A DNA stretch of 64,000 bases from Chrysomallon squamiferum (taxonomy: Eukaryota; Mollusca; Gastropoda; Neomphalida; Peltospiridae): the NCBI GenBank assembly GCA_012295275.1, contig CM022678.1:19386640-19450639 (forward strand), read 5' to 3'. Under the pieces are notes generated by a model, which saw only the letters and a list, made by a program, of their open reading frames with translations, had not been told where the DNA came from and did not search any database. Positions 46,070-60,041 of this stretch are shown piece after piece. Position 1 is the stretch's first letter. Each line of letters opens with the position of its first letter. The translations under genes were made by a program, and so were the position numbers.

Positions 46070-46693
46070 ATTATTATTATTATTATTATTACAATAAACA
46101 CTAAGATGAAAAGGTCAAAAGGTTAGTGTAGACATTTGACCTGATAACAGTAAGTTCACACAAAGCTCTTTATGTAAAAATAGGATTAATTAAAACAGCT
46201 TACACTTCCAACTCTAAATTACAAAATTGTGAAAACTATTCACATACAAAGACTTTATCATTAATACAATTCACTGACCTGGAGCCACAATAACACACAA
46301 AACAATAAAACAGAAAAGGATACTCTAAATCAGCATTTTATTCAGGCATAATTAGTTTGTATATAGATATAGACAGACAGATACACAAAAACATATATTA
46401 TATTATATTATATTATATTATATTATATTATATTATATTATATTATATTATATTATTTTCTATTATAGATTCTATATTATATTACAAATAAGCCATGATT
46501 CTTATATTACACTTTAGATTACACAAATTTCATTTCTACTAGTAGTAGTAGTAGTAGTAGTATTCTTGTTTTTCTTGTTGTTCTTGTAGTAGTAGTAGTA
46601 GTAATAGTAGTAGTAGTAGTACTTTGATTAAGAAAGTCGAACAATCCATGCAGTTCAATTCAAATTATTGTTAAGATCAGTAAATGACAACAT
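45661..46693. other. 3' flank of the 46694-48842 pseudogene
   Basis: No gene seen. It holds TAG-rich sequence (45670-45750), an ATT/GTT array (46000-46092), the conserved 3' flank, (TATTA)n at 46396-46455 and TAG arrays near 46540-46620, the inverted equivalent of the flank behind the + strand copies. Confidence 0.6.
46337..46342 (-). promoter_or_regulatory. conserved polyadenylation signal (pseudogene copy 1)
   Basis: AATAAA on the - strand in the conserved context GCCTGAATAAAATGCTG. Confidence 0.5.
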
Positions 46694-48842
46694 TTACAAA
46701 TTCACGTCAGCGTTAACAAGAAGTGGAAAAATATCCACCAGCCAGTCCACTGCAGCTTTGTCGTCTGCTTCGTCTGGTGGAGTTTTTCCTGTTTTGAAAT
46801 CATTCAGTTCAGTGACACGATCAGTCTCTCCTGATTTCAAGCACACAATTATCATCTTCTCTTTTTTTGTAGCAGTTGCTATTGCCAAATCAATGGCCTG
46901 TTTCCAGTGTGTGTTTGGCGTATCCGAATCAACAACTACAACAATGCATCGAATAAGAGGCATCAGTTGTTCGTAAAATAGATATCATCCATTCCTTCAA
47001 AGGCAAGCTCGTCATTTCTCGTGACTTTGAGACCTGTATAGTCTTCTATAACTTGCTGAATCTTGTTTGAAATGTGTGATGTTTCCCAGTCGTCTTTGTC
47101 ATGGAGAATCATGACATCAGCGCCATTTATTTCATCTTCTTTGTTCGTTTTGTAATAGAACTTAAAAATCCTCCTGAAACATGACCAAGCTTTACCCGGT
47201 GACTCGACTGTTGATAAGATATGCTGTGCTGTTTTCAGGTAAACTCGACTGATTAAAGGAATAACCTTATCAGCTTCTTGGGTGCCCATCATCAGACTTA
47301 CACAGAGTCTGGCATTTTCGTATTCTTTTTTTATTAAGATATTCTTCTGTAATTCTAACCCAGTCCTCTAATCCTTGTTCTTGGTCTTCAGTCTTCTCAT
47401 GAATCGGAAGAAAATGGGCTAATTCACTAATCATACAGTAGACCTTTTCAACCTGCCACGGCATTGGTACTTCAGGTAGACCATTCGTTTGCATCATCAA
47501 ATCAGTTACCAGTTTAAAATAACTACGATATTTGTAAAGCATTTCAGACGAAGAAGCTTCTATAGCAAGAATTTTGTAGTTTATCATTTCTTTCCTTAGC
47601 AAAGCCTTTTCGTCTGAAAGAAAGACCCCTATTTTTACTTTTTTCAAATCGGATTTTACACAATTCCATAAAGGCAGAAATTTCTTAGAATGGGTATGTA
47701 TCAGCTTCCGCTCCTTCTATTACATCTCTTAAGACCGATTCAGCATCTTCAAAGAATTTGTTAGTGATGTAAGCGGAAGCCAAGTCAAGTGCCGCATCAA
47801 AATTTGTGCCGTGTGTGATTTCAACGGCCTGTTGTAAAGTTTCTATCGCACGCTGAAATGTTTCTTGGTCATTTTCCGATTTCGCTTTTTTGAGCAGAAC
47901 CTTTCCCAGCTGATGAAGAGCATTTCCAGTAGGCCGAAGCCTAATTGACTCTTCTAACAAACTCTCAGCTTTATCCAGTTGCTTTGTGTTTAGGAAATGC
48001 TTACCGCAGCTAGCAAGCACAAAGGGGACGTGTTTGCCTAAATCAAGAGCTTTATTAAAATATTCCTCACGCGAAAGCAGCTCAGTTTGTTATTGCACCA
48101 CTGTTACGAACTCAGTGTCTTCAAATGGCGTCCATCTAAATTCAAGCCGTTTCGCTAATTCCCCGAGCTCGGCATACGCCATGGCATTCAGTGGTTCTGG
48201 TCCCTTACTGCCGACTTCTTGTAGCAGTTTACAGCATCTGACAGCGTGTTCAACGACATCCACACCTGACTGAATTGTATAGCTTTGAGCGGACAAAGAT
48301 CGTCTAAGTGTTAGACCCTCACCAAATTTCCACTCGTATTCTTCAGTGTACTTCTCATTTAATTTTCTGTACAGCTTCAGAGCCTTTGGATAAGAAGCTG
48401 GTGTAAGTTTAGAGAAGCAATAAGGAAGTTCTGCTTCAGCTACAGCACGCATTCTGTCAAGGTCTCCCTCCAGGTTTTCCAGTTCGATTAATTCTGATTC
48501 AGCAGAACGGTCTTCGTCTTTCTGCAGAAAACGCACACGGTTTGCACGAGGTACAATGTTAGTAGGATCATGAAGACGGACTTCGGAATTTATCTCGATT
48601 GCCTTCTCTCGATCTCCTAGCAAAAAACAGCAGGAAGGAGACAAAATTGTTGGTGCGATTGTAACTTATCTTTTCATTTTCACATTCTTCCATGTCACCC
48701 AATTTTTCTTCTTTCGGTTTTCCTTGAAACTTTTCAAGTAATTTTTCTTTAAGCCGTTTTGAGCAAAACATAAGATCTGTAAGATGAAAGGAGTGAAGAA
48801 ACGATTCCAGTCTCTCTTTGAAGGAAATGTCCTCGTGTGTTG
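46694..48842 (-). pseudogene. IFIT-like TPR-TIR pseudogene, exon 2 (duplication copy 1)
   Basis: The exon opens after a TTTTTTCAG acceptor in phase 1 (G|CA ACA CAC GAG) and shows the full family layout from ESFLHSFHLTDLM to FPLLVNADVNL. Lesions shared with copy 2 are TAA at 48090-48092 (Glu or Lys codon in paralogues), TAA at 47685-47687, and a +1 frameshift near 47630 just after the FEKSKN motif. Lesions unique to this copy are one-base homopolymer changes: A6 for A5 at 48622-48627, T7 for T6 at 47326-47332 and A4 for A5 at 46975-46978. The upstream first exon has lost its ATG. Not functional. Confidence 0.9.
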
Positions 48843-48956
48843 CTGAAAAAATATAAATAATTGGAATTTGCTGAAGGCGAAAAAAACGTCGTCTTCTTCT
48901 TATTATTATTATTATTATTGTTGTTGTTATTATTATTATTATTGTTGTTGTTGTTG

Positions 48957-49003
<47 letters not shown>

Positions 49004-49562
49004 TTGTATTTCTCTCGTTTCCAAATGTATAGTTTCAACTAATAATAATAATAATAATAATAATAATACACATTTTGCCTCATATATCTGGACACTTGAT
49101 TTATTTATTTTTTATTAATAACATATTTGTTATCGTAATAAGATATTTAAATCAAACTTACACATTCTCAATGGATGTTCCTTACTCTCATCAGGTAATA
49201 TATAAATCAGGTGTCTACTTTCCTCACTGAAATTAGAACAGTCTACCCAGTAAATGTAGATAAACAATCTCTGTAAGCTACTTATGACCTTGTCGCATGA
49301 ATATAAACAACAGCTCCTTATTATACTTACCTGCTCTTTAGATTATCATGCCCGGACAGAGTCCATTTTATTATCAAATTGCTAATGCAATATAAAACTG
49401 AGTTTTTCGAGATCAGTTTGATCGTGAGATATTCCTAAATTTATTTTTACTTTTGTCTTAATTTTATATATATTTCTCGTTATATTTTATAATTGTTGTT
49501 AGTGTTATTGTTGTTGTCGTTGTTGTTGTTATTATTATTATGAATCAATTTCTCTCTCTTTT

Positions 49563-49597
49563 TATTCTTTGAAATCCCGCCTTCAATGACGTTGTTC
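49563..49597 (-). pseudogene. eroded first exon, start codon deleted
   Basis: The - strand sequence AACAACGTCATTGAAGGCGG, then GATTTCAAAGAATAAA, matches the 3' half of the exon at 29437-29493. A deletion joins the upstream AGAGAAAGTACAC directly to it, removing the ATG and about eight codons. The splice donor is also gone (AAAGAGAGAG). Confidence 0.75.
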
Positions 49598-49689
49598 TAT
49601 GTGTACTTTCTCTAGACCTAACAAAAATGTGTCAGCACTGAATCATTAGTCTTCTTCTTTTTCTTCTTCTTAATTTTCTTCTTCTTCTT

Positions 49690-49752
<63 letters not shown>

Positions 49753-50196
49753 TTATATTCCTCTCGTTTCCAGAGGTATGGTTTCAACTAATAATAATAA
49801 CAAGAAGAAGAAGAAGAAGAAAAAGAAGAATATGAAGAAGAAGAAGAAAAGGATTGTTTTCAGTCACATAAAAGAACAATAAACAAATAAATAAATGAAA
49901 TATCTCTAGTTTTTAACTACGTATTACATACAGCTCTATACCATTCTTTACGTTTATAAGGTTACGTGAAGTAAACATAGCGATCTAATCATAGTATAAC
50001 AGCATAGAAACTCAAACGTGTTTGTGAAATTAGATCAGTGAGATTTTCAATAAATATAGCGAGTAAACAGATCCAGAAGATATAAGAAATATAAGAATTT
50101 TTCCTTTACAAAGCTGTGTAGTGTTCAGCATAGACTCTAGGTGAGACACTATTCAGCGATTTGACATGCATCTACATTTTATATGTTAATAATTAA

Positions 50197-50249
<53 letters not shown>

Positions 50250-51135
50250 AGATTTTGCCTCGTATATCTGCAAACTTGATTTATTTATTTGTTATTGTTT
50301 AATATCATATTTGTTATCGTAATAACATATTTAAATCAAACTTACACGTTCTCGCTGGATGTTCCTTACTCTCAAACAACAGTCAACAACTGCGATAGCT
50401 TTCATTTTTCAGTGTCATATAAATCAGGTATTTACACAGTAAATGTAGATTAACAATCTATATAAGATATGTATGACCTTCTCGCATGACAACAATATAA
50501 ACACATTAACTACAACAGCTCCTTATCATAGCTTCGAATATTAAAATTAAAAACATTAAATTTAAACAAATATATTTTGTGTGAAAATCGAGATCAGTCT
50601 GATCGTGAGGCCTTCCTAATTTACTTTTTACTCGATGTCATCTTTATTATTATTATTATTATTATTATTTTTAGTTAACATAAAACAATAATAAACAAAT
50701 AAATAAATGAAATATCACAGGTTTCTAACTGGGCAGGCCTAGCAGCTCCGTACCCTTATTTACATTTATGAGCGTACGTGAGGTAAACATAGCGCACTTA
50801 GCCTATGTATAACAGCACAGAAAAATAAACGTGTTTGCAAAATTAGATCACGGAGGTTTGAATTAAATGTAGCGAGTAAACAGATCCAGAAGATATAAGA
50901 AATGTTTATTAGTAGCGGTTTGTTTTTCTTTCTTTCTTTCTTTTTACATTACTTTGAGGAACCAAAGCTGTGCAGTGTTTAGCATACTTTCTGCGTCAGA
51001 GAATAGAAGCGAAATAACCTGCGTCTACATTTTAAATGTAAAAAATTGAAATACTAAAATAATAATAATTATTATAAACAGATTTTTGTCTCATATTTCT
51101 GTAACACTTGATTTATTTCTGTAAGTTACAAAAAA

Positions 51136-51175
<40 letters not shown>

Positions 51176-51633
51176 GAAAAAACAAACAAACAAACAAAAA
51201 CATTGTAATAACAGATTTTAAATCAAACTTACACATTCTCGCTGGACGTTCCTTACTCTCAAACGAACAGTCCAAAACTTTCTGCTTTGCTGTTTCAATG
51301 TCATATAAATCAGGTGTCTACTTTCCTTATTTAAATTCGAAGAGTCAATATAGTAAATGTAGATAAACAATATATATAAGGTGTGTATGACCTCGTCGAA
51401 TGACAACAATATAAACACATTCACGACAACACCACCTTATTATGGCTACGTGCTCTTTAGGTTATCATGCCCGGACAGAGTCCATTTTATTATGAAATTG
51501 CTAACACAATATAAAACTGAGTTTTTCGAGATCAGTTTGATCCTGAGGTCTTCCTAATTTTATTAACTTAACTTTTATATATATTTTTTATGTTCTGTTA
51601 TTGTTGTTGTTGTTGTTGTTATTGTTGTTGTTG

Positions 51634-51692
<59 letters not shown>

Positions 51693-51972
51693 TAATTTCA
51701 ACGTCCAGGACAGGTATATTTACGCTATCCAATTCTTACTGCCGTTGGCAATCTTTAGCATCCAGTTTTGCAAATGTTTCTCTTATGTGCCAAGCGGAGT
51801 TTCGTGCTGTTGCTTCGTTTGCTGCTCTTTATAACAGAGTGTGTTAATAGATTATCCTTGAATCACGTGCAAAAGAAAAGAGAAAAAATGTTTAAGCATA
51901 TTTAGAAACTATTTATGACTTACGTGTGTGTCTCTTTTGTTTCAGTGTGCGCATGCGTTTCTCAGTATGTCT

Positions 51973-51977
<5 letters not shown>

Positions 51978-52046
<69 letters not shown>
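51978..52046. repeat. (AG)n array
   Basis: About 69 bp of AG in the 3' flank of the 53494 copy, the inverted counterpart of the (CT)n at 9727-9848. Confidence 0.95.
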
Positions 52047-52051
<5 letters not shown>

Positions 52052-52953
52052 TTTTATGAGGTTTTGTTTAACGATGACACATGACAATAAAACTAATTTC
52101 TATCATGGCTTGGGAAAAATATTCTATGATTATGTTACAGTGTTACAGTCTGTGTGTCTCTATATATTGATGTGGCGATCTACATCTAAAATTTATTTAT
52201 TGTTCATTCATCGCATTAGTACTGCCGATATTTTGATTTGTTCATTTAATTCGTTTTCTTTTATTTATTTATTTATTTATTTATTTTTATTTTTATTTTT
52301 TTTCAGAACCTCCGGTTTTGAAACTTGACTGGATAGTTGTTCCTTAACAAAACACGACACTGCTAATTTTTATTTATTTCCTTAACAACCATTTTTATTA
52401 TGATTAGTAGTCGTCGTAGAAATACTGTTAATAGGAACAGTAATGATAGTAGAAAGAGCAGTAGTAGAGTTTTATTCGTTCATATTGTTTCTATATTTTA
52501 AATGTGAAACGAATTTGAAGATGAAAAAGAAATTCAAATTTAAATTAAATTCATTTTCACTGTATTATTCTTGCTGTCGTTGATGCCAATGATGTAATAG
52601 TAATTTTCTGACTTGATGCCGTTCTTGTCGCCATTCTTGTCGTTGATGCTGTCAGTTTTATTGTTGTTTTCTATTTCTTCCCGTTTTTATTATTATTATT
52701 ATTATTACTATTATTATTATTATGAAGCTGAAAAGGTCAAAATTTTGGTGTAAACATTTCATCTGATGGCAGTAACACAAAGCTTTTATATAAAAATAAG
52801 ATTAATTAAAACTTGTTACACTTCCAACTCAAATATACAAAAACATCAAACATTATTCACATACAAAGATTTTATTATTAACACAATTGGCTGACCAATA
52901 GGCACAATTACAATAAAAAAACAATAAAAGAATAGGATACTCTATATCAGCAT

Positions 52954-52959
52954 TTTATT
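52954..52959 (-). promoter_or_regulatory. conserved polyadenylation signal of the 53494 copy
   Basis: AATAAA on the - strand within GCTTGAATAAAATGCTG, about 535 bp after the stop codon. Confidence 0.5.
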
Positions 52960-53366
52960 CAAGCATAATTACTTTATATATAGATATAGACAGACATATA
53001 TAGAAAAACATATATTATATTATATTATATTATATTATATTATATTATAAATAAGCATGATACTTATATTACACTTTAGATTACACAAATTTAATTTCAA
53101 CCATAAAGTTTTTGAAAAGTATATTAAAATAACTGTAGACCGTCTGTACAACCTGTACACGTAGATTTAATCTTTAAGCTATATATACTGTAGCATCTGT
53201 TTATGGATTTATCTTTTGAAAACAGACCATATTTTCCTACTATCGTTTTACATTCCAAAAACTGAAAACTCAGTAAGGAAAAACATTTCCAATCCAACCA
53301 TTTTCGAGAAGGAATCCTTATATAATTATAATTATAAGCATAATTGTGGTTGTTTATGTGATTATA

Positions 53367-53408
<42 letters not shown>

Positions 53409-53493
53409 GTTATTATTATTATTTTGATGAATAAAGTCGAACAATCCATGCAGTTCAATTAAAATTCTTGTCAAGATCTGTAAAGTATCAAAT

Positions 53494-56022
53494 TTACAAA
53501 CTGACGTCACCATCAACAAGAAGTGGAAAAGTTTCGAAAAGCCAGTACACAGCACTTTTGTCGTCTGCATCGTCTGGCGGAGTTTTTCCTGTTTTGAGAT
53601 CATTCAGTTCCATGACTTGGTGAGTCTCTCCTGATTTCAAGCATACAATCATCATTTTCTCTTCTTTCTTAGCAGTAGCTATTGCCAAATCAATCACCTG
53701 TTTCCAGTGTGAGTTTGGAGGGTCGGAACTAACAACTACGAAAATGCATCGAATAAGAGGCATCAGTCGTTTGTAAAAACAGATATCATCCATTCCTTCA
53801 AAGGCAAGTTCATCATTCCTCGTGACTTCAAGACCTGTGTAGTGTTTAAGAATCTCCTGAATTTTCTTTGACATCTCAGATGTTTTGCAATCGTCTTTGT
53901 CATGGAGAATCATGATATCAGCAGCATTTATTTCACCTTCTTTGTTCGTTTTGTAATAGAACGCAAAAATCCTTCTGAAACAAGACGTAGCTTTACCCGG
54001 TGACTCGCCTCTTGATAGGATATGCTGTGCTGTTTTCAGGTAAACTCGACTGACGAGAAGAAAAGGAATATAATCAGCTTGTTGCGTACCCATCAACAGA
54101 ATTATACAGAATCTGGCCTTTTCGTATTCTTGTCGATAAAGATATTTCTCTGTAGTTCCAATCCAGTGTTCAGGTCCCTGATACCGGTTTTTAATATTCT
54201 CATAAACCGGAAGAGTACGGCCCAATTTACTGATCATAGAGTAAACATCTTTAACTTGCCACGGTATATCTACTCCACGTGGACCTTTCGTTTGCTTCAG
54301 CAAATCAGTTACTGTTCTGAAATGAGTCCGATATTTATACAGCACTTCTGGCGCAGAAACTTCTATAGCAAGAGTTCTGTAGTTTATTTCTTCTTTCCTC
54401 AGCCGAGCCTGTTCATCTGGAGGAAGTAATGGATTTTTTACCTTTTCAAAACAAATAATACCCATTTTCTTCAAAGCAGCAACTTTATTGAACGGATTGG
54501 TATCAATTTCTTCTCTTTCTATTATATCCTTTAGAACCTCTTCAGCGTCTTCGTAACATTTTCTATTCATGTAAGCAGAAGCCAAGTCAAGTATAGCAAG
54601 TATAATTTTCGCCGTGTGTTATATCAACGGACTGTTTTAGATACTTAATCGCACGCTGAAATGTTCTCGGGTTGCTTTCATTTTCCGCTTTTCTCAGCAG
54701 AACTTTTCCCAGGTTTTGAAGACCATGTCCTGTCGGCCGAAGCCTCACTGACTCCTCTACCAATCTCTGAGCGTCATCCAGTTGCCTTCTGTTTAGGAAA
54801 TGCTTACCGCAGCTTGCAAGTACAAAAGGGTTCTGCTTATCTAAATCAAGAGCTTTCTGGAAATATTCCTCGCACGAAAGCAGCGTTGTTTGTTGCTTAA
54901 ACCTTTCTACCACAATTTCATCATCAAATGGTGTGTTTTTTAATTCAAACCGAGTCGCGAATTCCCCGAGCTCAGCAAACGCCATCGCATTAAACGGTTC
55001 TAATCCCTTACTGCCGACTTCTTCTAGCACTTTACAGCATCTAACAGCGTATTCAACCATATCGATATCAGTATTAAACGAATAGCTTTGAATGGACATA
55101 GTTCGTCTAAGTGTTAGACCCTCTCCGAATTTCCATTCGTATTCTTCTGGATATTTCTCGTTTACTTTTCTGTACAGCTCCACAGACTTTAGAGAAAAGA
55201 AGCTGGTGAAATCGAGCGTAGCAATAAGCAAGTTCAGCTTCAGCTACAGCACGCATTTTTTCAACGTCTCCCTTCAGGTTTTCCAGTTCAATTAATTCCG
55301 ATTCAGCAGAAGGCTTATCGTGTTTTAACAGAAAACGCACACGGTTTGCACGAGCAACAATGTTAGTAGGGTCACGACGACGGACTTCTAAATTTGTCTC
55401 GATTGCCTTGTCTTGATCTCCTAGCAAAAACTGCATGAAGGAAATAAAATTGACGTCTCGATTTCTTTCCATCAAACTCTGTTTCTCTTCTTCCGGTTCT
55501 CGTTGTAACTTTAAAAGTATTTTTTCTCTACGTTGTTTAGTGCAGAGCATGAGATCTGTGAGATGAAAGGAGTGAGGAAACGATTCCAGTCTATTTTCCA
55601 AGGAAATGTCCTCATCCGTAGCTGAAAAATAAAATCTACATAATTGCAGATTTCTGAAAGAATAACTTCGGGGGAAAAGTGCCTTTCTAAAGGTAAGATG
55701 TTCGAAATTGTTTTCTTTTAAAATTGCAGATTCGTAATCACATAATGCTTCATTTACTGAATGTCTCTCTCGCCATCTTTTTTGTATAAATATGTGTGTT
55801 TGTCTGCGTATGTCTGTGTTTTTATTCAGATGTCTGAATATAAATATCTGTAAGAGAGAGAATAACGCGTTTATGTAAAAAAGTAGAACAGTTTCGCATG
55901 AAGCAGTAATGCAACAAAATACAATTGTTTCATTATCATTGTAATTAGTATTTCTCACCAATTTTTATCCTTGCAAAATCCGCTTCTAATGACGTTGTGC
56001 TGTGCGGTTTCTTCGCAGCCAT
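53494..56022 (-). pseudogene. IFIT-like TPR-TIR gene with complete exon 1 but two +1 frameshifts
   Basis: Exon 1, complement(55959-56022), starts ATGGCTGCG, encodes MAAKKPHSTTSLEADFARIK plus one residue, and ends ATTG|GTGAGA in phase 1. Exon 2, complement(53494-55621), follows a TTTTTCAG acceptor in matching phase (ATDEDIS). Within exon 2 an extra base near 55195-55215 breaks the frame just after ELAYCYAR, and another near 54590-54600 breaks it after THGENY. Removing two bases would make the length fit whole codons. The C-terminal 363-residue frame, including the TIR-like domain ending FPLLVDGDVSL, is otherwise clean. Both indels lie in non-homopolymer sequence, which favours a true pseudogene, but sequencing error is not excluded. 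Confidence 0.85.
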
Positions 56023-56216
56023 TATCCTGAAAGAAAGTTATACAATACTTTAGTAATTTCATTTTTCCAGTGTATTGAACATCATACATTTATGTCTATG
56101 TTCAGGTCACAGAATAATCAACTAAATTGCATGCGTCTAGATTTTAAAATTAATGAAGAACAATGAAAATATTCTATAAAAATGTAAATAAAAATTATAA
56201 CAATAAAAAGAAAGAA
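56023..56216. other. upstream region of the frameshifted copy, ending at a gap
   Basis: It shares about 60 bp (to CATCATACATTTA) with the promoter of the intact gene, then diverges to the GGTCACAGAATAATCAAC module. No GAAANNGAAA motif is visible before the gap. Confidence 0.5.
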
Positions 56217-56416
56217 NNNNNNNNNNNNNNNNNNNNNNNNNNNNNNNNNNNNNNNNNNNNNNNNNNNNNNNNNNNNNNNNNNNNNNNNNNNNNNNNNNNN
56301 NNNNNNNNNNNNNNNNNNNNNNNNNNNNNNNNNNNNNNNNNNNNNNNNNNNNNNNNNNNNNNNNNNNNNNNNNNNNNNNNNNNNNNNNNNNNNNNNNNNN
56401 NNNNNNNNNNNNNNNN
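56217..56416. other. assembly gap, 200 N
   Basis: Exactly 200 N. The near-identical 7.5 kb duplicate begins at the first base after the gap. Confidence 0.99.
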
Positions 56417-57031
56417 TTGGGCCAGAGAATAAGAAACAAAATCACCAGCTTCAAAAATTTCAATAAATACAGAACAAAAAAGAAGAGGAAATTTTTGTCT
56501 CAGCTTTATATAATAATAATTTTTATTTGTCCATAAAAGTTTTACTGGTTTCAAAAGCCTTTCCCGTCGATTTACGTGTTTTAATTTGTTTTAACCTAAG
56601 CTGAAGTTTAAGTTAATTTGTTGATATTGATGGAAAGTTTAGTATGAACTTGTTTGTTATTTTTTTTCTTAATTTCCCTTTCATAGATGAGATATTTTAG
56701 TGTTAATAAATAATGGCATACAGAGGAAGAAATTTGTTATTACTTTATTATTATTAAATTATGGTATAGAAAGGTTTTGCAATTATTACTTTATTATTAA
56801 TAAAGAATAGTATATAAAAGACGGTTATGTAATTTCTACTTATTATTAGTAAAGAATGGCTTAGAGAAAGGTTTTTGATAAAAAGTGTAGAGTGTGTTGT
56901 TTTTATTTCCTTTTCATGAGCTTGTTCAGTGATGGTAAATTGTAAAAGCTTGGTATGAATTGTTTTCAAATAAGGTAATATTTTTAAAACAATATTCTTA
57001 TTTTGAAAGCAATATCAAACTGATGAAGGAT

Positions 57032-57095
<64 letters not shown>

Positions 57096-58228
57096 GTGTT
57101 GTTATTTTTTCCTTTCTTTTTCTTCCCAGTGTTCTAACAAATAGAAAAGTAAAACTTAGACCATCTAAATTTTGCTAGACTGAAAAACTTATTTCCCGTT
57201 GATTTACGAGATCTTGTCTTTTCTTAGCTAAGCTCAATTTCTATTCAACGTCTTGTTTTACTTGCTGCTTTTGTATGTGCATTTTACTTCCTTATAATTA
57301 TAGCCCGTTATCTATCAAAAGACAATTCGTGAATCAGAGGTATATTTTAATGCTATTATTATTTTCCACGAAATTTACCTGTTTAGCGATTAAACAAACT
57401 GAAACCAGGAATTAGTAATTTTCGTACAATTAGCAAAATAATAATAAAAAACCAAACACAAAACGTAATTCAATGAACTGGTTTGGTTTGTGTAACTGAA
57501 TGCAGGATTAATGGACACATTTAGAAACCTGACATCAAATACTTAACTGAAAGCTATATTATCTATTTATTTTATATGAACAGTAGCTTTAATTTTCACG
57601 AACGTGATTAAACAAAGTGAAAGCACTCATGACTAAGTTTAGTCGAATTAGAAAAATACGATAAATATTCCGATCAGCGGAAACATTTAGAAATACGTCC
57701 GAGTGATTTCGCTCTTTAGCAATAAAAGTGTAGACGTTCTGCATTTAAACTGAAAAACGAAATAAATGAATAAATAAATACTGCGAGTCTTAGTGTTTAT
57801 TAGATAAAATGCTTAGTGTAAGTGAGGACTTGTTTGATGTGAAGAAAACCGATTGTAACTACAAAAATAAAATATCTTCCTCGACTTTTCTTAATCTAAT
57901 AACCGATTTTTGAATCAGTATGCATGTCATTCAGGCTACATGAGGTAGCTATCCCTCTTTTCTGCTCCCCTGGTGAAAACTGCATCACGAGTTATGTTAT
58001 CATTTCTGAAGTACGTGATAGTTGATTTCAAAAGGCTAAATGCCATTTTCTTATTATAGATTTTTTTTTCTAGAAATTAAATAAGAAGGAATAAAATAAA
58101 GCAGAATTTTGACAGTAATATTTATTTCATTTTAAAACATGATCTGTTCAAAAATGGAATTGTGTCCCTGATCACAGTAGCATATAAATATCATATTTAT
58201 ATAGCTTTATCACACCAGTTATAATAAC

Positions 58229-58274
<46 letters not shown>

Positions 58275-59379
58275 CAATAATGATAGAAGAATAATAAGAC
58301 GAAGAAGAAACAGAAGAATCGTACTGATAACAAATGATTATTATTATCATCATCATCATCATCATCATTCCTTGTTACTAGTTATCGGATTATCTAAAGT
58401 GAATAAAAACTCACTGCGTTATTTAGGATAGACCAGGATAATAAAGTTAAATGTATGGATCAAGGTTTCTAAAGAGTACTGTGAAACGAACGCATATTCA
58501 AACATCTAACAAACACACTATGCATTATATTGATTAACAAATGAAAGTTCTCTTATTCTATGACAGACTAATTCACAGCAAGTTTCTGCATGATCTTTTA
58601 CCTGTGAGATATTTTTATGTTTATATTATAATTATGTGCAAGTATCTCTGACATGTGGAGTTTCTAATTTTTTATTTATTTTTTATTATTTATTTATTTA
58701 TTTATTATTATTACTTTTTTCTTTTAGTCTTTTGAAAATAAACAAAAACAACAACAATATAACAATAAAAAATTAAAATATATATAGAAAAAATTAAAAT
58801 TAAAAAAACATCTGTTTTTAATATGTTGTCTTCTTATCATAACAACCAGAACTAAATGTTATATAGTCTGTATTTATACTGAAAAACAAACAAAATAAAT
58901 AAATAAATAAATAATGAATAAATCAGTAAGTAAGATCATCCGGATTGGAAAGTGGACTGGATAGTAAATTTAAAAAATCACCATAATCATTTGTTTACTT
59001 AATAACCATTATTACCATTAGAAGTAGTAGTAGTAGAAATAGTTACAGCTGCAGTACTGTTAATAAGAAGAGTAGTGATAGTAGAAATAGCAGTAGCAGT
59101 ACTAGTATTTTAGTCGTTCATACTGTTTCTATACACCAAATTAGAAACAAATTTATATATGAAAAAAGTGAAACGTTCAAACTTAAATTTAATTCATTTT
59201 CACTCTATTATTTTTCCTGTTGTTCAGGTCAATCATATACTGGTAGTAATTGTCTTACATTTTATTGTTCTTGTTTCCGTTCTTGTCTTTGTTGGTGTCA
59301 ATTTAATTGTTGTTGTTTTCTATTTCTTCTTCGTTTTAACTTTATAATTACAATTATTATTATTATTATTATTATTATT

Positions 59380-59421
<42 letters not shown>

Positions 59422-59689
59422 ATTATTATTATTATTATTATTACAATAAACACTAAGATGAAAAGGTCAAAAGGTTAGTGTAGACATTTGACCTGATAAC
59501 AGTAACTTCACACAAAGCTCTTTATGTAAAAATAGGATTAATTAAAACAGCTTACACTTCCAACTCTAAATTACAAAATTGTGAAAACTATTCACATACA
59601 AAGACTTTATCATTAATACAATTCACTGACCTGGAGCCACAATAACACACAAAACAATAAAAACAGAAAAGGATACTCTAAATCAGCAT

Positions 59690-59695
59690 TTTATT
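59690..59695 (-). promoter_or_regulatory. conserved polyadenylation signal (pseudogene copy 2)
   Basis: AATAAA on the - strand, counterpart of 46337-46342. Confidence 0.5.
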
Positions 59696-60041
59696 CAGGC
59701 ATAATTAGTTTGTATATAGATATAGACAGACAGATACACAAAAACATATATTATATTATATTATATTATATTATATTATATTATATTATATTATATTATA
59801 TTATTTTCTATTATAGATTCTATATTATATTACAAATAAGCCATGATTCTTATATTACACTTTAGATTACACAAATTTCATTTCTACTAGTAGTAGTAGT
59901 AGTAGTAGTATTCTTGTTTTTCTTGTTGTTCTTGTAGTAGTAGTAGTAGTAATAGTAGTAGTAGTAGTACTTTGATTAAGAAAGTCGAACAATCCATGCA
60001 GTTCAATTCAAATTATTGTTAAGATCAGTAAATGACAACAT

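Larger units (their letters stand above)
43071..50620. repeat. ~7.5 kb segmental duplication, copy 1
   Basis: Collinear with 56417-64000, offset about 13.35 kb, nearly identical from GGGCCAGAGAATAA through the whole pseudogene to about 49800, then somewhat more diverged to at least 50620. Differences are mostly microsatellite and homopolymer lengths with few substitutions. Confidence 0.95.
48843..53493. other. upstream/intron region of the pseudogene and 3' flank of the next copy
   Basis: No gene seen. ATT/GTT arrays at 48899-49005; - orientation copies of the intron repeat at 49140-49450, 50330-50640 and 51220-51560; CTT/ATT arrays at 49674-49753; (AAT)n at 50201-50247; (AAAT)n at 51130-51173; GTT/ATT at 51599-51691; (AG)n at 51978-52046; then the 3' flank of the copy at 53494 with (TATTA)n near 53000-53050 and an ATT array at 53370-53423. 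Confidence 0.55.

Noticed and set aside
46668-46976. 102-codon + strand frame repeated identically at 60016-60324
   Set aside because: Antisense to the TIR-like domain and repeated only because the region is duplicated.
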